The position numbers and the translations under genes were made by a program. Positions 1 to 5,287 of a stretch of DNA of 5,370 nt are shown here, piece by piece; the stretch's first letter is position 1, and every line of letters begins with the position of its first letter. The notes under the pieces are model-generated. The model did not search any database. It was not told where the DNA came from and saw only the letters and a program-made list of their open reading frames with translations. Source of the stretch: Thiomonas sp. (GTDB lineage Bacteria; Pseudomonadota; Gammaproteobacteria; Burkholderiales; Burkholderiaceae_C); NCBI GenBank assembly GCA_027451915.1, contig DAIDHU010000260.1, positions 1 to 5,370 on the forward strand, written 5' to 3'.

Positions 1-279
1 GCCGGGGCCGTAGCCCTCGTAGCGGATTTCCTCGTAGTGCGCGCCCTCGAGGTTGCCGGTGCCGCGATCGATCGCGCGCTTGAGATTGTCGGCCGGCATG
101 TTGGCCTCGCGCGCCCGGTCCAGCGCCAGGCGCAGCCGGGGGTTGGCATTGGCGTCGCCGCCGCCGAGCTTGGCGGCGACCGTGACCTCGCGGATGATCT
201 TGGTCCAGACCTTGCCGCGCTTTTCGTCCTGGCGGCCCTTGCGATGCTGGATGTTGGCCCATTTGGAATGGCCGGCCAT
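1..279 (-). CDS. yebC: YebC/TACO1-family protein, N-terminal part (gene runs off the left edge)
   Basis: The minus strand from 279 encodes 93 residues beginning MAGHSKWANIQHRKGRQDEK, the near-invariant start of the YebC/PmpR/TACO1 family. It continues with TKIIREVTVAAKLGGGD, NPRLRLALDRA and, at the edge, YEEIRYEGYGPG. Family members are about 240 residues, so roughly 60% of the gene lies outside the window. The three-domain fold is known; this part is domain 1 and the start of domain 2. Members were long annotated as DNA-binding transcriptional regulators. More recent work on the family, and on mitochondrial TACO1, points to ribosome-associated help with translation of difficult (proline-rich) stretches, so the regulator label should be used cautiously. 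The ATG at 279 has a GGGAG Shine-Dalgarno (bases 289-293 on the complement) nine bases upstream. The gene is divergent from glnS. Confidence 0.95.
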   Translation of the reverse strand, partial: MAGHSKWANIQHRKGRQDEKRGKVWTKIIREVTVAAKLGGGDANANPRLRLALDRAREANMPADNLKRAIDRGTGNLEGAHYEEIRYEGYGPG

Positions 280-363
280 AGCGTTTTGCTCCCGGCGCCC
301 AGCGGCGCCATCGATGAGTGGGGGTATTGCCGCCGGCACCGCCGGGCGCCGGGAAGGCCTGCC

Positions 364-369
364 ATTCTA
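364..369 (-). promoter_or_regulatory. Candidate -10 box of the yebC promoter
   Basis: Read on the minus strand, these bases are TAGAAT, five of six matches to the sigma-70 -10 consensus, followed by GGC. It lies about 85 bases ahead of the yebC start codon. No recognisable TTGACA-like -35 element lies 16-19 bases further upstream, where the DNA is nearly pure G and C. The same TAGAATG-type box recurs ahead of purU in this window, which supports it as the local -10 style. The transcription start would be near base 357. Confidence 0.4.
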
Positions 370-459
370 CGGTGCCGCGACGCGGCGCCCGGGGGCGTGG
401 CGGGAGCCCCCTCGGCGCGCGCGGCGAGCCGGCGCTGGCGTGGGTGGGCGCCCTTGGCG

Positions 460-465
460 GACAAT
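460..465 (+). promoter_or_regulatory. Weak candidate -10 box for glnS
   Basis: GACAAT matches the -10 consensus at four of six positions. It sits in one of the few AT-containing patches of the yebC-glnS intergenic region, within GGCGGACAATAGGG. A start near 472 would give a leader of about 50 bases. No good -35 is present; CTGGCG at 435-440 is the nearest resemblance, with a long 19-base spacer. The rest of the divergent region (280-521) holds only GC-rich sequence with short inverted repeats. Confidence 0.3.
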
Positions 466-482
466 AGGGTTTTGCCCGATGA

Positions 483-500
483 GCGCCCCTTCGAGGGCGC
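483..500 (+). other. Hairpin in the glnS leader
   Basis: GCGCCC at 483-488 pairs perfectly with GGGCGC at 495-500 around the six-base loop CTTCGA. The stem ends 21 bases before the glnS ATG. There is no following T run, so it is not an intrinsic terminator. It would fold in the leader RNA if transcription starts near 472. Its function is unknown, and with this base composition it may be chance. Confidence 0.3.
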
Positions 501-521
501 GCAGCCGCCACGGTCCGATCC

Positions 522-2318
522 ATGCCGAATTCCGCCCCCGTACCCGCAACCGCAACCGCAACCGTACCCGCCCGAGGCTCCAACTTCCTGCGCCAGATCA
601 TCGAGGCCGATCTCGCCTCGGGGGCACTGCAGGGCCGGCATTTCGCCGGACGTCCCGGCGACGCGGCCACGCTGGCGCAGGCGCCGCTGGATGGGGCGCG
701 CATGCGCACGCGCTTTCCGCCCGAGCCGAACGGCTACCTGCACATCGGGCACGCCAAGAGCATCTGCCTGAACTTCGGCCTGGCCGCCGACTACGGCGGC
801 GTGTGCCACCTGCGCCTGGACGACACCAACCCCGAGAAGGAGAGCCAGGAGTACGTGGACGCGATTCGCGATGCCGTGCGCTGGCTGGGCTTCGACTGGG
901 TCAGCGGCGGGGTGAGCCACGAGTATTTCGCCAGCGATTACTTCGAGTTCATGTGGCGCGCCGCCTGCGCGCTGATCGAGGCGGGCCTGGCCTACGTGGA
1001 CGAGCAAAGCTCCGAGGACATGCGGCGCAATCGCGGCACCCTGACCGAGCCGGGCGTGCCCAGCCCCTGGCGCGCGCGTCCCGCCGCCGAAAGCCTGCAG
1101 CGCTTCCGGGAAATGCGCGAAGGCCGCCACGCGGAGGGCTCGATGGTGCTGCGCGCGCGCATCGACATGGCTTCGCCGAACCTGAACCTGCGCGACCCGG
1201 CGCTGTACCGCATTCGTTTCGCGCATCACCACCGCACGGGCGACAGCTGGTGCATCTACCCCATGTACACCTTCGCGCATCCCATCGAGGACGCGCTGGA
1301 GCGCATCACCCACAGCCTGTGCACCCTGGAGTTCGAGGACCAGCGCCCCTTCTACGACTGGCTGCTCGAGCACCTGGCCCGGCTCGGGCTGCTCGAGCGC
1401 CCGCTGCCCAGACAGTACGAGTTCGCGCGCCTGAACCTCAGCAGCGTGCTGACCAGCAAGCGCAAGCTGGCGCAACTGGTGGAGGAGGGCCGCGTGGCCG
1501 GCTGGGACGACCCGCGCCTGCCCACCATCGCCGGCCTGCGCCGCCGCGGCTACACGCCCGGCGCGCTGCGCCTGTTCGCCGAACGCATCGGCGTGAGCAA
1601 GTCGGATTCGTGGATCGACTACTCCGTGCTCGAAGGCGCGCTGCGGGACGACCTGGACCCCCTGGCTCCGCGCGCCATGGCCGTGCTCGATCCGGTGCCC
1701 CTGGTGCTCGACAACTGGGACGAAGTGATCGGCGCGGGCCGCCTGGAGACCTGCCAGGCTCCCGTGCACCCCCATCAGCCCGAGCGCGGCCAGCGCAGCT
1801 TCCATCTCGGGCCGCGGGTGTGGATCGAGCGCTCGGATTTCGAGTTCGAGCCGCCCAAGGGTTTTTTCCGCCTGTACCCGGGCGGCCGCGTGCGCCTGAA
1901 GTACGGCTATGTGATCGAGTGCACCGGCGCCGAGCGCGAGGCCGACGGCCGCGTGCGCGAGGTGCACGCGCGCATCCTGCCCGACACCCGCAGCGGTACC
2001 CCGGGCGCCGCCGCGGTGAAGGTCAAGGGCGTGATCAGCTGGGTCGGCGCCAGCGATGCGCTGCGGGCCGAGGTGCGCCTGTACGACCGCCTGTTCCTGG
2101 CCGACCAGCCGGATGCGGGCGGGGCGGATTTCCTGCGGGCCTTGAACCCGGACAGCCTGCGCGTGGTGCAGGCCTGGGTGGAGCCTTCGCTGGGCGCGGC
2201 CGCGCCGGGAAGCTCCTACCAGTTCGAGCGCCACGGCTATTTCGTCGCCGACCTGCGCGACCATGCCGCGGGCCGCCTGGTGTTCAACCGCACCACCGGG
2301 TTGCGCGACGGGCGTTGA
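522..2318 (+). CDS. glnS: Glutaminyl-tRNA synthetase (GlnRS)
   Basis: This 598-residue cytoplasmic class I aminoacyl-tRNA synthetase charges tRNA-Gln with glutamine using ATP. The N-terminal helix motif NFLRQIIEADLASG is at 21-34. The Rossmann catalytic domain carries RFPPEPNGYLHIGHAKS (64-80), the HIGH signature at 74-77, and LRLDDTNPEKE (97-107). DSWCIYPMYTFAHPIEDALE (241-260) and THSLCTLEFEDQRPFYDW (263-280) are typical GlnRS stretches. The KMSKS loop reads LTSKRKL at 310-316. The C-terminal two-barrel anticodon-binding part runs from about 385 to the end, FNRTTGLRD. Two parts exceed the E. coli enzyme (about 554 residues): an Ala/Pro/Thr-rich tail (1-19) and about 20 extra residues at 36-60 before the catalytic core. 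The ATG at 522 is chosen because the next in-frame ATG (codon 61) would delete the conserved N-terminal helix. Its ribosome binding site is poor. The dioxygenase gene follows 16 bases after the stop, so the two are probably co-transcribed. Confidence 0.97.
   Translation: MPNSAPVPATATATVPARGSNFLRQIIEADLASGALQGRHFAGRPGDAATLAQAPLDGARMRTRFPPEPNGYLHIGHAKSICLNFGLAADYGGVCHLRLDDTNPEKESQEYVDAIRDAVRWLGFDWVSGGVSHEYFASDYFEFMWRAACALIEAGLAYVDEQSSEDMRRNRGTLTEPGVPSPWRARPAAESLQRFREMREGRHAEGSMVLRARIDMASPNLNLRDPALYRIRFAHHHRTGDSWCIYPMYTFAHPIEDALERITHSLCTLEFEDQRPFYDWLLEHLARLGLLERPLPRQYEFARLNLSSVLTSKRKLAQLVEEGRVAGWDDPRLPTIAGLRRRGYTPGALRLFAERIGVSKSDSWIDYSVLEGALRDDLDPLAPRAMAVLDPVPLVLDNWDEVIGAGRLETCQAPVHPHQPERGQRSFHLGPRVWIERSDFEFEPPKGFFRLYPGGRVRLKYGYVIECTGAEREADGRVREVHARILPDTRSGTPGAAAVKVKGVISWVGASDALRAEVRLYDRLFLADQPDAGGADFLRALNPDSLRVVQAWVEPSLGAAAPGSSYQFERHGYFVADLRDHAAGRLVFNRTTGLRDGR
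538..567 (+). repeat. Hexanucleotide tandem repeat inside the 5' end of glnS
   Basis: Five six-base units are laid end to end: CCGTAC, three exact copies of CCGCAA (544-561), then CCGTAC again. CCGCCC follows as a degenerate sixth unit. Translated, it gives alternating Val-Pro and Ala-Thr dipeptides at residues 7-16, a low-complexity and probably disordered tail. The unit is a multiple of three, so copy-number change would lengthen or shorten the tail without shifting frame. Confidence 0.8.
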
Positions 2319-2334
2319 ACCCTGGGGCCCGACC

Positions 2335-3138
2335 ATGTCCGATTTCGACCTCGGCCCGGGTTTCGCCGCGGCCTCGAGCGCGGGCGCACCCGGGCGCGAT
2401 CTGCGCGAGGCGCTGCTGCTGCGTTTGCGCGAGCAGGGTTTCGCGCTGCTGCAGCCCACCCAGCTTGGCGAGTTGTGCGGATTTTCCCCGACCGAATGCG
2501 CGGCGGCCCTGCCGCTGTGGGACGAGCTTCCGCCCGACCCCTACCTGAAGGACGGTGGGCGCTACCGCAGACGTCGCCACGGCAGTTTCGTGCACCAACC
2601 GGGCGGCGCCGCTCCCGCGCTGCGCCAGGTCGCCCACCGCGCGCATTACCAGCCCCTGACCTACAACGCGCTGCACGGTGGGCTGGTGCGCTGGCTGGAG
2701 CCGCTGGACGCCCGCCTGTGCGCGATGCCTTGCTGGGGCATGCTGCTCGGCTCGCTGGGCGAGGTGTTCGGGCAGGTGCGTCCTCAGCCGCGCTGGTTTG
2801 TCGAGGCGCACCAATTCCGCATCGACACCTCCGACGGCATCGGCAGGCCCACGCCGGAGGGCGCGCACCGCGACGGAGTGGATTTCGTGGCCGTGCTGCT
2901 GGCGCAGCGCCGCGGCATCCGCGGCGGCGAAAGCCGCGTGTTCGAGCTGCAGGGCGCGCGCGGCGTGCGCTTCACCCTGGACCAGCCGTGGAGCGCGCTG
3001 CTCATGGACGACACGCGGGTGATCCACGAGACCACGCCCATCCTGCCAGAGCACGAGGGCCGCGGCGGGTGCCGCGACACCCTGGTGCTGACCTGGCGCG
3101 CCGGAGGTTTCCTGGACCCGCCGCCGGCCGAGGCCTGA
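2335..3138 (+). CDS. 2OG-Fe dioxygenase family protein (PF10014 type), substrate unknown
   Basis: The 267-residue product resembles the PF10014 Fe(II)/2-oxoglutarate dioxygenase family, which includes the Bacillus free L-isoleucine 4-hydroxylase. Family hallmarks are DPYLKDGGRYRRRRHGSF (68-85), HYQPLTYNALHGGLVRWLEP (104-123), HQFRI (159-163), and the jelly-roll core. Likely iron ligands are His178 and Asp180 (AHRDGVDF) plus His231 (RVIHETTPI). Arg247 (CRDTLVLTW) is the likely 2-oxoglutarate carboxylate ligand. All expected catalytic residues are present, so it looks active. No signal peptide or membrane segment is seen, so it is probably cytoplasmic. The ATG at 2335 follows GGGG (2324-2327) by seven bases and lies 16 bases after the glnS stop, suggesting co-transcription or translational coupling. 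Family members act on free amino acids where tested; the substrate here cannot be read from sequence. The assignment is from remembered family motifs. Confidence 0.85.
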   Translation: MSDFDLGPGFAAASSAGAPGRDLREALLLRLREQGFALLQPTQLGELCGFSPTECAAALPLWDELPPDPYLKDGGRYRRRRHGSFVHQPGGAAPALRQVAHRAHYQPLTYNALHGGLVRWLEPLDARLCAMPCWGMLLGSLGEVFGQVRPQPRWFVEAHQFRIDTSDGIGRPTPEGAHRDGVDFVAVLLAQRRGIRGGESRVFELQGARGVRFTLDQPWSALLMDDTRVIHETTPILPEHEGRGGCRDTLVLTWRAGGFLDPPPAEA

Positions 3139-3140
3139 GA

Positions 3141-3154
3141 CGCGCAAAAGCGCG
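3141..3154 (+). other. Short hairpin after the dioxygenase gene
   Basis: CGCGC pairs with GCGCG around an AAAA loop, three bases after the dioxygenase stop codon. A competing fold, GCGCG (3150-3154) with CGCGC (3158-3162), overlaps it. Neither is followed by a run of T, so a rho-independent terminator is not supported. It could be a weak 3' end stabiliser, or simply a product of alternating CG sequence. Confidence 0.25.
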
Positions 3155-3167
3155 GCCCGCGCGCCGC

Positions 3168-3200
3168 TTGTCAGCTTCCCGCAACGTTGCCGCGTATATG
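3168..3200 (+). promoter_or_regulatory. Weak candidate promoter for the isocitrate dehydrogenase gene, with a palindrome
   Basis: TTGTCA at 3168-3173 matches the -35 consensus at five of six positions. TATATG at 3195-3200 (or TATGCT at 3197-3202) matches the -10 at four of six. The spacer is 21 bases or more, longer than the usual 16-19, so this is doubtful as a standard sigma-70 promoter. Between them, GCAACGTTGC (3181-3190) is a perfect 10-base palindrome that could be a regulator site, possibly compensating for the poor spacing. This is the only AT-containing patch in the 127-base gap. Confidence 0.3.
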
Positions 3201-3253
3201 CTTGAGTCGCGGCCAGGATGCCAGCGGCCGAACCGTTTCGATGGCGCACCCCC

Positions 3254-3258
3254 AGGAG
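3254..3258 (+). promoter_or_regulatory. Ribosome binding site that fixes the isocitrate dehydrogenase start
   Basis: AGGAG lies seven bases before the ATG at 3266. This is the best Shine-Dalgarno in the window. It selects that ATG over the in-frame upstream ATG at 3218, which would add 16 residues with no family counterpart. Confidence 0.8.
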
Positions 3259-3265
3259 ACCCGGC

Positions 3266-4312
3266 ATGGCCGACAGCACCCCCGCAAGCCGCATTCCCGC
3301 AACCCTGATCGCCGGCGATGGCATCGGGCCGGAGATCATGGAGGCCACGCTGCGCGTGCTGGAGGCGCTCGAGGCTCCCTTCGACTGGGATCCCCAGGTC
3401 GCGGGCCTGGGAGGCGTGAAGGCCGCGGGCGACCCGTTGCCGCAGGCCACGCTGGACAGCATCCGTCGCACCCGCCTGGCCCTCAAGGGGCCGCTGGAGA
3501 CCCCCTCGGGCGGGGGCTACCGCTCCTCCAACGTGCGTCTGCGCGAGGCTTTTCATCTCTACGCCAACATGCGTCCGGCCAAGACGCTGATTCCGGGCGG
3601 GCGTTTCGACCATATCGACCTGCTGGTGTTCCGGGAAAACGTCGAGGGCCTGTACATGGGCTACGAGCACTACATCCCCATCGACGACGACCCCCACGCC
3701 GTGGCCATGTCCACCGGCGTGAACACCCGCCAGGGCGCCCGCCATATCCTCGACTACGCCTTCAGCACCGCCATCGCGCTGGGGCGCAGGAAGATGACCG
3801 TGGTCCACAAGGCCAACATCATGAAGGCGCTGACCGGCATCTTCCTGGAAACCGCCTACCAGTTGCACCAGCAGAAATACGCCGACCGCATCGCGCTGGA
3901 CGACGTGATCGTCGACGCCTGCTGCATGAAACTGGTGATCAATCCCTGGCAGTTCGACTGCCTGGTCACCACCAATCTGTTCGGGGATATCCTGTCCGAT
4001 CTGTGCGCCGGGCTGGTCGGCGGCCTGGGCATGGCGCCCGGCGCCAACATCGGCCAGGACGCGGCGATTTTCGAGGCCGTGCACGGCTCGGCCCCGGACA
4101 TCGCCGGCAAGGGCATCGCCAACCCGGTGGCGCTGATGCTGGCCGCCGGCATGATGCTCGATCACGTGGGCCTGAAGGACAAGGGCGAGCGCCTGCGCCG
4201 CGCCATCGAGCGCAGCCTCAACGCCGACGGCGTGCGCACCGGCGACCTCGGGGGCAAGGCCGACACCAGGACCTTCGCCGCCGCCGTGGTGGCGCGGCTC
4301 GGCGACTCCTGA
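3266..4312 (+). CDS. Isocitrate dehydrogenase, short NAD-type (isocitrate/isopropylmalate dehydrogenase family)
   Basis: The 348-residue product belongs to the metal-dependent beta-decarboxylating dehydrogenases. It most likely oxidises isocitrate to 2-oxoglutarate and CO2 in the TCA cycle. The N-terminus has LIAGDGIGPEIM (14-25). RSSNVRLR (86-93) carries the Ser-x-Asn-x-x-x-Arg pattern of isocitrate enzymes (Ser87, Asn89 and Arg93 correspond to E. coli Ser113, Asn115 and Arg119). Arg103, Arg123 (FREN), Tyr130 and Lys182 (HKANIMK) complete the substrate site. Asp217, Asp241 (TTNLFGD) and Asp245 are the probable metal ligands. In HGSAPDIAGKGIANP (273-287), Asp278-Ile279 replace the Lys-Tyr pair of NADP enzymes, indicating NAD+. 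The length (about 350 versus about 416 for E. coli Icd) fits the NAD/IDH3-like branch. Homoisocitrate or isopropylmalate dehydrogenase are less likely alternatives. It begins 127 bases after the dioxygenase gene. Confidence 0.9.
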   Translation: MADSTPASRIPATLIAGDGIGPEIMEATLRVLEALEAPFDWDPQVAGLGGVKAAGDPLPQATLDSIRRTRLALKGPLETPSGGGYRSSNVRLREAFHLYANMRPAKTLIPGGRFDHIDLLVFRENVEGLYMGYEHYIPIDDDPHAVAMSTGVNTRQGARHILDYAFSTAIALGRRKMTVVHKANIMKALTGIFLETAYQLHQQKYADRIALDDVIVDACCMKLVINPWQFDCLVTTNLFGDILSDLCAGLVGGLGMAPGANIGQDAAIFEAVHGSAPDIAGKGIANPVALMLAAGMMLDHVGLKDKGERLRRAIERSLNADGVRTGDLGGKADTRTFAAAVVARLGDS

Positions 4313-4337
4313 ACGGCATCAGGGGATTCCCTAGAAT
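4309..4337 (+). promoter_or_regulatory. Candidate sigma-70 promoter for purU
   Basis: CTGAAC (4309-4314), overlapping the isocitrate dehydrogenase stop codon, is separated by 17 bases from TAGAAT (4332-4337). The -10 matches five of six positions and the -35 three of six. Transcription would start near 4344-4346. That leaves a leader of about 33 bases before the ATG at 4378 and excludes translation from the in-frame ATG at 4336, which overlaps the -10 box. Confidence 0.5.
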
Positions 4338-4339
4338 GC

Positions 4340-4353
4340 CGGCGGCAACGCCG
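4340..4353 (+). other. GNRA-loop hairpin in the purU leader
   Basis: CGGCG pairs perfectly with CGCCG around the tetraloop GCAA, a GNRA loop known to stabilise RNA hairpins. It lies between the predicted -10 box and the chosen purU start. It would fold at or near the 5' end of a purU transcript starting near 4344, or within read-through RNA from upstream. It buries the only GGCGG that could serve as a ribosome binding site for the ATG at 4354. Confidence 0.4.
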
Positions 4354-4377
4354 ATGGTCGGCGCGCCCCCGCATGCC

Positions 4378-5253
4378 ATGACTTCCGCCGCCAACGATTT
4401 CATCCTCACCCTGTCCTGCGCCGATGCCAAGGGCATCGTCTATTCGGTCTCCGGCGTGCTGTACCAGGCCGGATGCAACATCCTGGATTCGCAGCAGTTC
4501 GGCGACCCCGCCACGGGGCTGTTCTTCATGCGGGTGCACTTCTCGGCGCCGGCCCACCTGGACGGCGCCGAGAAGGTCGAGCTCCTGTTCACCGACCTGC
4601 GCCAGCGCTTCGGCATGCAGGCGCAGATCCACTGCGTGGCGCGGCGCGAGCGCGTGCTCATCGCGGTGAGCCGCCAGGCCCATTGTCTCAACGACCTGCT
4701 GTTTCGCTGGCGCGCCGGGCAGATTCCCATGGACGTGGTGGGCGTGGTGTCCAACCACCGCGACTGCGCGTCGCTGGCGGCGCACTACGAAGTGCCCTTT
4801 CACCACGAGCCCCTGGCCGCCGGGGCCGACGCGCCGACCAAGCGCGCGCAGGAATTGCGCATCGAGGCCCTGATGCGCGAGCAGGGGGTGGAGCTTCTGG
4901 TGCTGGCGCGCTACATGCAGATCCTGAGCGCCGAGTTCTGCGCCGCGCTGGACGGACGCGCCATCAACATCCACCATTCCTTCCTGCCCAGCTTCAAGGG
5001 CGCGCGGCCGTACCGCCAGGCGCATGAGCGCGGCGTGAAGCTGATCGGGGCCACCGCCCACTACGTGACGCCCGAGCTGGACGAGGGCCCTATCATCGAG
5101 CAGGACGTGCAGCGCGTGGACCACGGCCTGGATGTCGAGGAGCTGACCTCGGTGGGACAGGACGTCGAAAACCAGGTGCTGGCGCGCGCGGTGCGCTGGC
5201 ATGTCGAGCACCGCATCCTGCGCAACGGCCACAAGACCGTCGTGTTCAAGTGA
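4378..5253 (+). CDS. purU: Formyltetrahydrofolate deformylase
   Basis: The 291-residue cytoplasmic enzyme hydrolyses 10-formyltetrahydrofolate to formate and tetrahydrofolate. This balances the one-carbon pool and supplies formate for formate-dependent GAR transformylase (PurT). An N-terminal ACT regulatory domain spans about 7-85 (FILTLSCADAKGIVYSVSG; TGLFFMRVHF). The formyltransferase-fold catalytic domain runs from about 92: AHCLNDLLFRW (101-111), ARYMQILS (177-184), INIHHSFLPSFKGARPY (196-212), GATAHYV (224-230) and LDEGPIIEQDV (234-244). Asn197, His199 and Asp235 match the Asn-His-Asp active-site trio shared with PurN-type enzymes. In E. coli the ACT domain confers glycine inhibition and methionine activation; whether that holds here is unknown. 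The start at 4378 gives a length close to the E. coli protein (280). In-frame ATGs at 4354 and 4336 would add 8 or 14 residues; none has a strong ribosome binding site. The next gene begins 34 bases downstream. Confidence 0.95.
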   Translation: MTSAANDFILTLSCADAKGIVYSVSGVLYQAGCNILDSQQFGDPATGLFFMRVHFSAPAHLDGAEKVELLFTDLRQRFGMQAQIHCVARRERVLIAVSRQAHCLNDLLFRWRAGQIPMDVVGVVSNHRDCASLAAHYEVPFHHEPLAAGADAPTKRAQELRIEALMREQGVELLVLARYMQILSAEFCAALDGRAINIHHSFLPSFKGARPYRQAHERGVKLIGATAHYVTPELDEGPIIEQDVQRVDHGLDVEELTSVGQDVENQVLARAVRWHVEHRILRNGHKTVVFK

Positions 5254-5287
5254 AGCCCCGCGGCCCATGCCGCGCCTGGAGTCGCCC

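Noticed and set aside
53..2548. A very long open frame (831 codons) on the plus strand overlapping glnS
   Set aside because: It is an out-of-frame shadow of glnS caused by high GC content. The translation is Arg/Ala/Pro-rich with no family motifs, while the glnS frame is fully conserved.
3141..3170. Intrinsic terminator after the dioxygenase gene
   Set aside because: GC hairpins are present but no T run follows, so a rho-independent terminator cannot be claimed.
2284..3486. A 400-codon open frame on the minus strand across the dioxygenase gene
   Set aside because: It is antisense to recognisable conserved proteins, has low-complexity Ala/Arg/Gln/His composition, and lacks a plausible ribosome binding site. 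It is a GC-rich shadow.
3002..4165. A 387-codon open frame on the minus strand across the isocitrate dehydrogenase gene
   Set aside because: His/Gly/Val/Asp-rich translation mirrors the sense codons; no motif of its own. A typical antisense artefact.
3187..4377. Possible long fusion upstream of purU in the same reading frame
   Set aside because: The frame stays open through the dehydrogenase gene, but the sequence before 4336 is Arg/Pro/Gly-rich shadow translation. The dehydrogenase is clearly encoded in another frame, so there is no fusion.
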